Part shown: positions 33,401 to 36,719 of the stretch, in pieces
Layout of the letters: each line of letters starts with the position of its first letter
Position numbering within the stretch: position 1 is the stretch's first letter
Assembly: GCA_945788625.1 (NCBI GenBank)
Contig: CALZMQ010000053.1
Coordinates: forward strand, 1 to 36,719
DNA length: 36,719 nt
Source: an uncultured Woeseiaceae bacterium
Lineage (GTDB): Bacteria; Pseudomonadota; Gammaproteobacteria; Steroidobacterales; Woeseiaceae
Reading direction: 5' to 3'
Made by a program: the position numbers and the translations under genes
The notes under the pieces: model-generated
What the model was told of the DNA's origin: nothing
What the model saw: only the letters and a program-made list of their open reading frames with translations
Databases searched by the model: none

Positions 33401-34554
33401 AGTATTTTCGCCTTATCTGGAAAAATGCCTGGCGCAAAAAAATCCGCACGTCACTTACGATACTCTCGGTATTCGTGGCGTTCCTGCTGTTCTCCCTCTT
33501 GTCCGCGCTCGGCTTCGCGTTCCGCGGCGGTGTCGACGTGGCCGATGCCGAGAGACTCATCATCATCGACAAGATCTCCCTGATCAATATGCTTCCGATA
33601 AGCTACCTGAACAGGATCGCCAGCACCGATGGCGTTGCCTCAGCGACGCACGCGACCTGGTTCGGCGGCTACTACCAGGAACCGCGCAATCAATTCGGGC
33701 AATTTCCGGTGCAACCGCAGGCCTATTTCGACATGTACCCCGAATTCAAGATTCCCGAGGAGCAACTGGAGGCGTTCAAGCGCAACCGGACAGGCGCGGT
33801 GGTCGGGCAGGAAATCGCGGCGCAATTCGGGTGGAAAGTGGGCGACCGCATTCCGATTCAGGCCACCATCTGGACCAAGGCCGATGGCGGCCGCACCTGG
33901 GAGTTCGATCTCGAGGGGATATTCTCGACGGACGATCCGCGCGGCAGCACCGCGCTCATGCTGTTCCAGCACGACTATTTCGAGGAGGCACGCGCGTTCG
34001 CGAAGGGAACGGTCGGCTGGTACATATTGCGTGTGGCCAACGGCGCGGACCCGATCCAGGTAGCTAACGCCATCGACATGCAGTTCGCAAATTCGCCGAA
34101 CGAGACGGAGACAAGCACAGAGGCAGCGTTCGCACAGTCTTTCACCAAGCAATTCGGCAACATTGCACTCATTGTCACGCTGATTCTCGGCGCCGTGTTC
34201 TTCACCTTGTTGCTCGTGTCGGGCAACACGATGTCGCAATCGGTTCGCGAGCGCATATCGGAACTCGCCGTCCTCAAGACACTCGGTTTTGGCGACCGTT
34301 CGGTACTGGTGATTGTATTGTCGGAGTCCATCCTGATCATGCTGATGGGAGGCCTGGTTGGCCTGGGCCTCGGATGGCTGATCGTGCAGGGGATTGCGAA
34401 GCAAATGGCTGCGTTTCTGCCTGGCATATTCCTGTCGCCGGGCGCTATCGTGATGGCTATCGCAATGATGATTGGTGCAGGGATACTCGCCGGCATCTTT
34501 CCGGCGGTCAAGGCAATGCGCCTGTCGATCATTGACGCGCTCGCGCGAGCGTAG
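33397..34554 (+). CDS. FtsX/MacB-type ABC permease 1
   Basis: 385 aa from ATG 33397 (AAGGAGG upstream, 4-base overlap with the ATPase). Topology of MacB permeases: one N-terminal helix (about 18-45, TILSVFVAFLLFSLLSALGF), a large periplasmic domain, then three C-terminal helices in the FtsX domain (IVTLILGAVFFTLLLVSG; LIMLMGGLVGLGLGWLIV; AIAMMIGAGILAGIFPAVKA). ELAVLKTLGFGDRSV is the coupling-helix motif. Pairs with the second permease to make a heterodimer. Confidence 0.93.
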   Translation: MKYFRLIWKNAWRKKIRTSLTILSVFVAFLLFSLLSALGFAFRGGVDVADAERLIIIDKISLINMLPISYLNRIASTDGVASATHATWFGGYYQEPRNQFGQFPVQPQAYFDMYPEFKIPEEQLEAFKRNRTGAVVGQEIAAQFGWKVGDRIPIQATIWTKADGGRTWEFDLEGIFSTDDPRGSTALMLFQHDYFEEARAFAKGTVGWYILRVANGADPIQVANAIDMQFANSPNETETSTEAAFAQSFTKQFGNIALIVTLILGAVFFTLLLVSGNTMSQSVRERISELAVLKTLGFGDRSVLVIVLSESILIMLMGGLVGLGLGWLIVQGIAKQMAAFLPGIFLSPGAIVMAIAMMIGAGILAGIFPAVKAMRLSIIDALARA

Positions 34555-34574
34555 GCCGCGCAAGGGAGCAAGAG

Positions 34575-35762
34575 ATGCATCGTATACAACAGGTAATCGC
34601 CGTCACCTGGCTCAATCTTCGCAACCTGCCGCAAAGGGTCGGGTCGTCTGTCGTTGCAGTCGTCGGTGTCGCGGCCGTCGTCCTGGTGTTCGCCGCGGTC
34701 CTGTCCATGGCGAAGGGTTTCGAGCGCACCATGATCTCGGCCGGCTCGACGGACACCGCTATCGTCATGCGCAGTGGTTCGACGTCCGAGCTTACCAGCG
34801 GCCTTTCCAATGAGCAGACCCTGATTGTCGGCGACGCTCCCGGCGTCCTGAAGGACGGCGACGCGGCTGTCATGTCCGCCGAGCTGTACGTCGTGGTCGA
34901 CGTCAAGAAAAAATCCAGCGGCACCGACGCCAATGTGCCGTTTCGCGGCATCCAGTCGGGCGCATTCGAGGTGCGCAAGAACGTAGAGCTGATAGACGGT
35001 CGCATGTTCGAGACCGGCAAGAACGAACTCATCGTCGGCCGCTCCGCACAACAGGAATTCGCCGGGCTCGACACGGGCGCAACGATCAGGTTCGGGCAAA
35101 CCGATTGGCAGGTCGTCGGTACTTTTTCCGCGGGCGGCAGCGTCTCCGAATCCGAACTCTGGACAGACGTGCGCGTTCTACAAGGCGCGTACCGGCGCGG
35201 TACGTCCTATCAATCGGTGCGCGTGAAGCTGCAAAGCGAAGACAGCCTCGCGGAACTCGAAGCGGCGTTGGAAGAAGACCCGCGAATCGACCCGGATGTG
35301 TTATCGGAGAAAGAGTATTACTCCGGACAAGCCGCACCGTTGAGTCAGTTCATCAAACTCATTGGCTATCCGCTGACGATACTCATGGCCATAGGCGCCG
35401 TCTTCGGTGCCTTGAATTCTATGTATTCGTCGGTCTCGGTGCGTGGCAAGGAAATCGCGACCTTGCGGGCACTGGGATTCGGTCCGATACCGATACTGAT
35501 ATCCACAATCGTCGAGTCCACGCTGCTGGCCCTGATCGGAGGAATCATCGGCGGCGCCGCTGCGTATCTCGCATTCAACGGATTCCAGGTATCGACGCTG
35601 AACGGCGCCAGTTTCAGCCAGGTCGTTTTCGACTTCGCCGTGACGGGCGATTTGCTGGTCGACGGCATCAAAGCCGCGCTCGTCATCGGCGTGTTCGGCG
35701 GACTGTTCCCTGCCATTCGCGCCGCGCGCCTGCCGGTTGCGCAGGCGTTACGAGAACTTTGA
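34575..35762 (+). CDS. FtsX/MacB-type ABC permease 2
   Basis: 395 aa, ATG 34575 with GGGAG upstream, 20 bases after permease 1. Same topology: N-terminal helix about 20-45 (VVAVVGVAAVVLVFAAVLSM), periplasmic MacB core with YQSVRVKLQSEDSLAELE, and three C-terminal helices. IATLRALGFGPIPIL is the coupling motif and AIRAARLPVAQALREL the usual end. Last gene of the exporter operon, convergent with dusA 12 bases away; a 5-bp GACGG/CCGTC stem at 35761-35776 may act as a weak shared terminator. Confidence 0.93.
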   Translation: MHRIQQVIAVTWLNLRNLPQRVGSSVVAVVGVAAVVLVFAAVLSMAKGFERTMISAGSTDTAIVMRSGSTSELTSGLSNEQTLIVGDAPGVLKDGDAAVMSAELYVVVDVKKKSSGTDANVPFRGIQSGAFEVRKNVELIDGRMFETGKNELIVGRSAQQEFAGLDTGATIRFGQTDWQVVGTFSAGGSVSESELWTDVRVLQGAYRRGTSYQSVRVKLQSEDSLAELEAALEEDPRIDPDVLSEKEYYSGQAAPLSQFIKLIGYPLTILMAIGAVFGALNSMYSSVSVRGKEIATLRALGFGPIPILISTIVESTLLALIGGIIGGAAAYLAFNGFQVSTLNGASFSQVVFDFAVTGDLLVDGIKAALVIGVFGGLFPAIRAARLPVAQALREL

Positions 35763-35774
35763 CGGTTCGCGCCG

Positions 35775-36719
35775 TCAGGCGGCGGCGGGCATTGCGCTGA
35801 GAGCGTTCACGAGCACTTCTGTCCCCGCGCCTTTGCGGTGTGCGTTTTCGCTGATGTAGCGGCGCCACGCCCTGGCACCCGGACGGCCGGCGAACAGGCC
35901 CAGCATATGCCGCGTAATGCGGTTCAGCGGCTCGCCGTCCGCTAGTACGGACTCGATGTACGGCAGCATCATCGTCACGATCTCATGACGCTCCGGCACA
36001 CGCCATTGCGGATTGAAATGGCGCTCGAGTTCGGCCAGGAAATACGGTTGATGATAAGCCTGCCGCCCGATCATCGCACCGTCGACGTATTGCAGTACGT
36101 CGTCGACTTGCGAAAGGTCGGAGATGCCGCCGTTGATGACGATCTCCAGCTCAGGGTAGCGGCGTTTCAGTCGGTAAACACGCTCGTAGTTCAATGGCGG
36201 AATCGTGCGATTCTCTTTCGGGCTCAGGCCCTCGAGAATTGCAATGCGTGCGTGCACGACGAATTTCCGGCAACCGGCGCCGGCGACTGTGTCGACGAAT
36301 CTCAATAGAAAGTCTTCGCTGTCATTGTCGTCGATTCCGATGCGGGTCTTGACGGTGACCGGTATGTCGGTTTCCGCCTGCATTGCAGCAAAACACTCCG
36401 CTACCGTTTGCGGCTGCGCCATGAGACATGCGCCGAACTGGCCGCTTTGTACCCTGTCACTCGGACAACCAACATTGATATTCACTTCGTCGTAGGCAAA
36501 AGCCGATGCGCTACGGGTAGCGCTCGCCATCCACTCGGGGTTGCTGCCGCCGAGTTGCAGCGCAATGGGATGCTCCGCGTCGTTGTAACGCAGCAAGCGC
36601 GCCGCATCACCGTGATGAACCGCGGCCGCAGTGACCATCTCGGTATACAGCAACGCGGACGGGCTCAGCAGCCGCATGAAATAGCGGCAGTGCCGGTCCG
36701 TCCAGTCCATCATCGGTGC
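35775..36719 (-). CDS. dusA: tRNA-dihydrouridine synthase A (5' end outside the window)
   Basis: FMN-dependent reduction of U20/U20a in the D-loop of tRNA. The frame is open to the right edge (reads AP-MMDWTDRHCRYF, so only a few N-terminal residues are missing). Motifs of DusA: NINVGCPSDRVQSGQFGACL with the catalytic Cys, VTVKTRIGIDD, FVVHAR, GLSPKENRTIPPLNYERVYR, INGGISD and GAMIGRQAY. An ordinary housekeeping gene that marks the end of the T6SS neighbourhood. Confidence 0.96.
   Translation of the reverse strand, partial: APMMDWTDRHCRYFMRLLSPSALLYTEMVTAAAVHHGDAARLLRYNDAEHPIALQLGGSNPEWMASATRSASAFAYDEVNINVGCPSDRVQSGQFGACLMAQPQTVAECFAAMQAETDIPVTVKTRIGIDDNDSEDFLLRFVDTVAGAGCRKFVVHARIAILEGLSPKENRTIPPLNYERVYRLKRRYPELEIVINGGISDLSQVDDVLQYVDGAMIGRQAYHQPYFLAELERHFNPQWRVPERHEIVTMMLPYIESVLADGEPLNRITRHMLGLFAGRPGARAWRRYISENAHRKGAGTEVLVNALSAMPAAA

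Noticed and set aside
33640..34563. Minus-strand open frame (307 codons) opposite permease 1
   Set aside because: Arg/His-rich shadow of a clear FtsX-type permease gene.
1..36719. CRISPR arrays, tRNA or rRNA genes, complete insertion sequences
   Set aside because: None seen; no regularly spaced repeats and no transposase gene.

Overview
The window holds a complete type VI secretion system (T6SS) locus. All thirteen core genes (tssA-M, with hcp as tssD and vgrG as tssI) are recognisable, together with accessory genes tagJ, a FHA-domain tagH, a PAAR spike tip and a DUF6931-like gene. Hcp, TssA, TagJ and the TssL-OmpA fusion resemble the Pseudomonas aeruginosa HSI-I type of T6SS. The high G+C, gene content and family resemblances suggest a (probably marine or environmental) gammaproteobacterium; I cannot name the species.

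Layout, right to left on the minus strand: a structural operon tssA-tssB-tssC-hcp-(hairpin)-tagJ-tssE-tssF-tssG-tssH plus a 61-codon overlapping gene (31135 to 20288). After an accessory region, a second minus-strand operon runs 91-aa gene-vgrG-DUF6931-PAAR-tagH-tssJ-tssK-tssL-tssM (10351 to the left edge). tssM leaves the window on the left and is interrupted by an exact 46-bp tandem duplication that shifts the frame; without one copy the frame is open.

The accessory region (about 10.4-20.2 kb) is the most unusual part. It contains: (i) a plus-strand gene for a single-chain TssB-TssC-like protein that lacks the C-terminal domain of TssC; (ii) a tightly coupled minus-strand operon of two paralogous TPR-methyltransferases and a protein with an N-terminal LysM / phage tail-protein-X-like domain; (iii) a 211-bp TA-flanked inverted-repeat element sitting exactly at the convergent stop codons of (i) and (ii); (iv) a plus-strand effector module: lipoprotein (candidate immunity), class 3 lipase (Tle-like effector) and an acidic 176-aa protein; (v) a secreted MetX-like esterase flanked by REP-like hairpin elements.

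The right edge is unrelated to secretion by T6SS: a plus-strand MacAB-like exporter operon (periplasmic adaptor, ABC ATPase, two FtsX/MacB-type permeases) and, convergent with it, dusA, cut off by the window end.

Working together: TssJLM form the envelope complex, TssKFGE-VgrG-PAAR the baseplate and spike, Hcp the tube, TssBC the sheath, TssA the assembly cap or primer, TssH (ClpV) recycles the sheath. The lipase is the likeliest cargo. The TssBC-like fusion and the tail-X-like protein look like extra contractile-tail parts, and are the best candidates for something undescribed.
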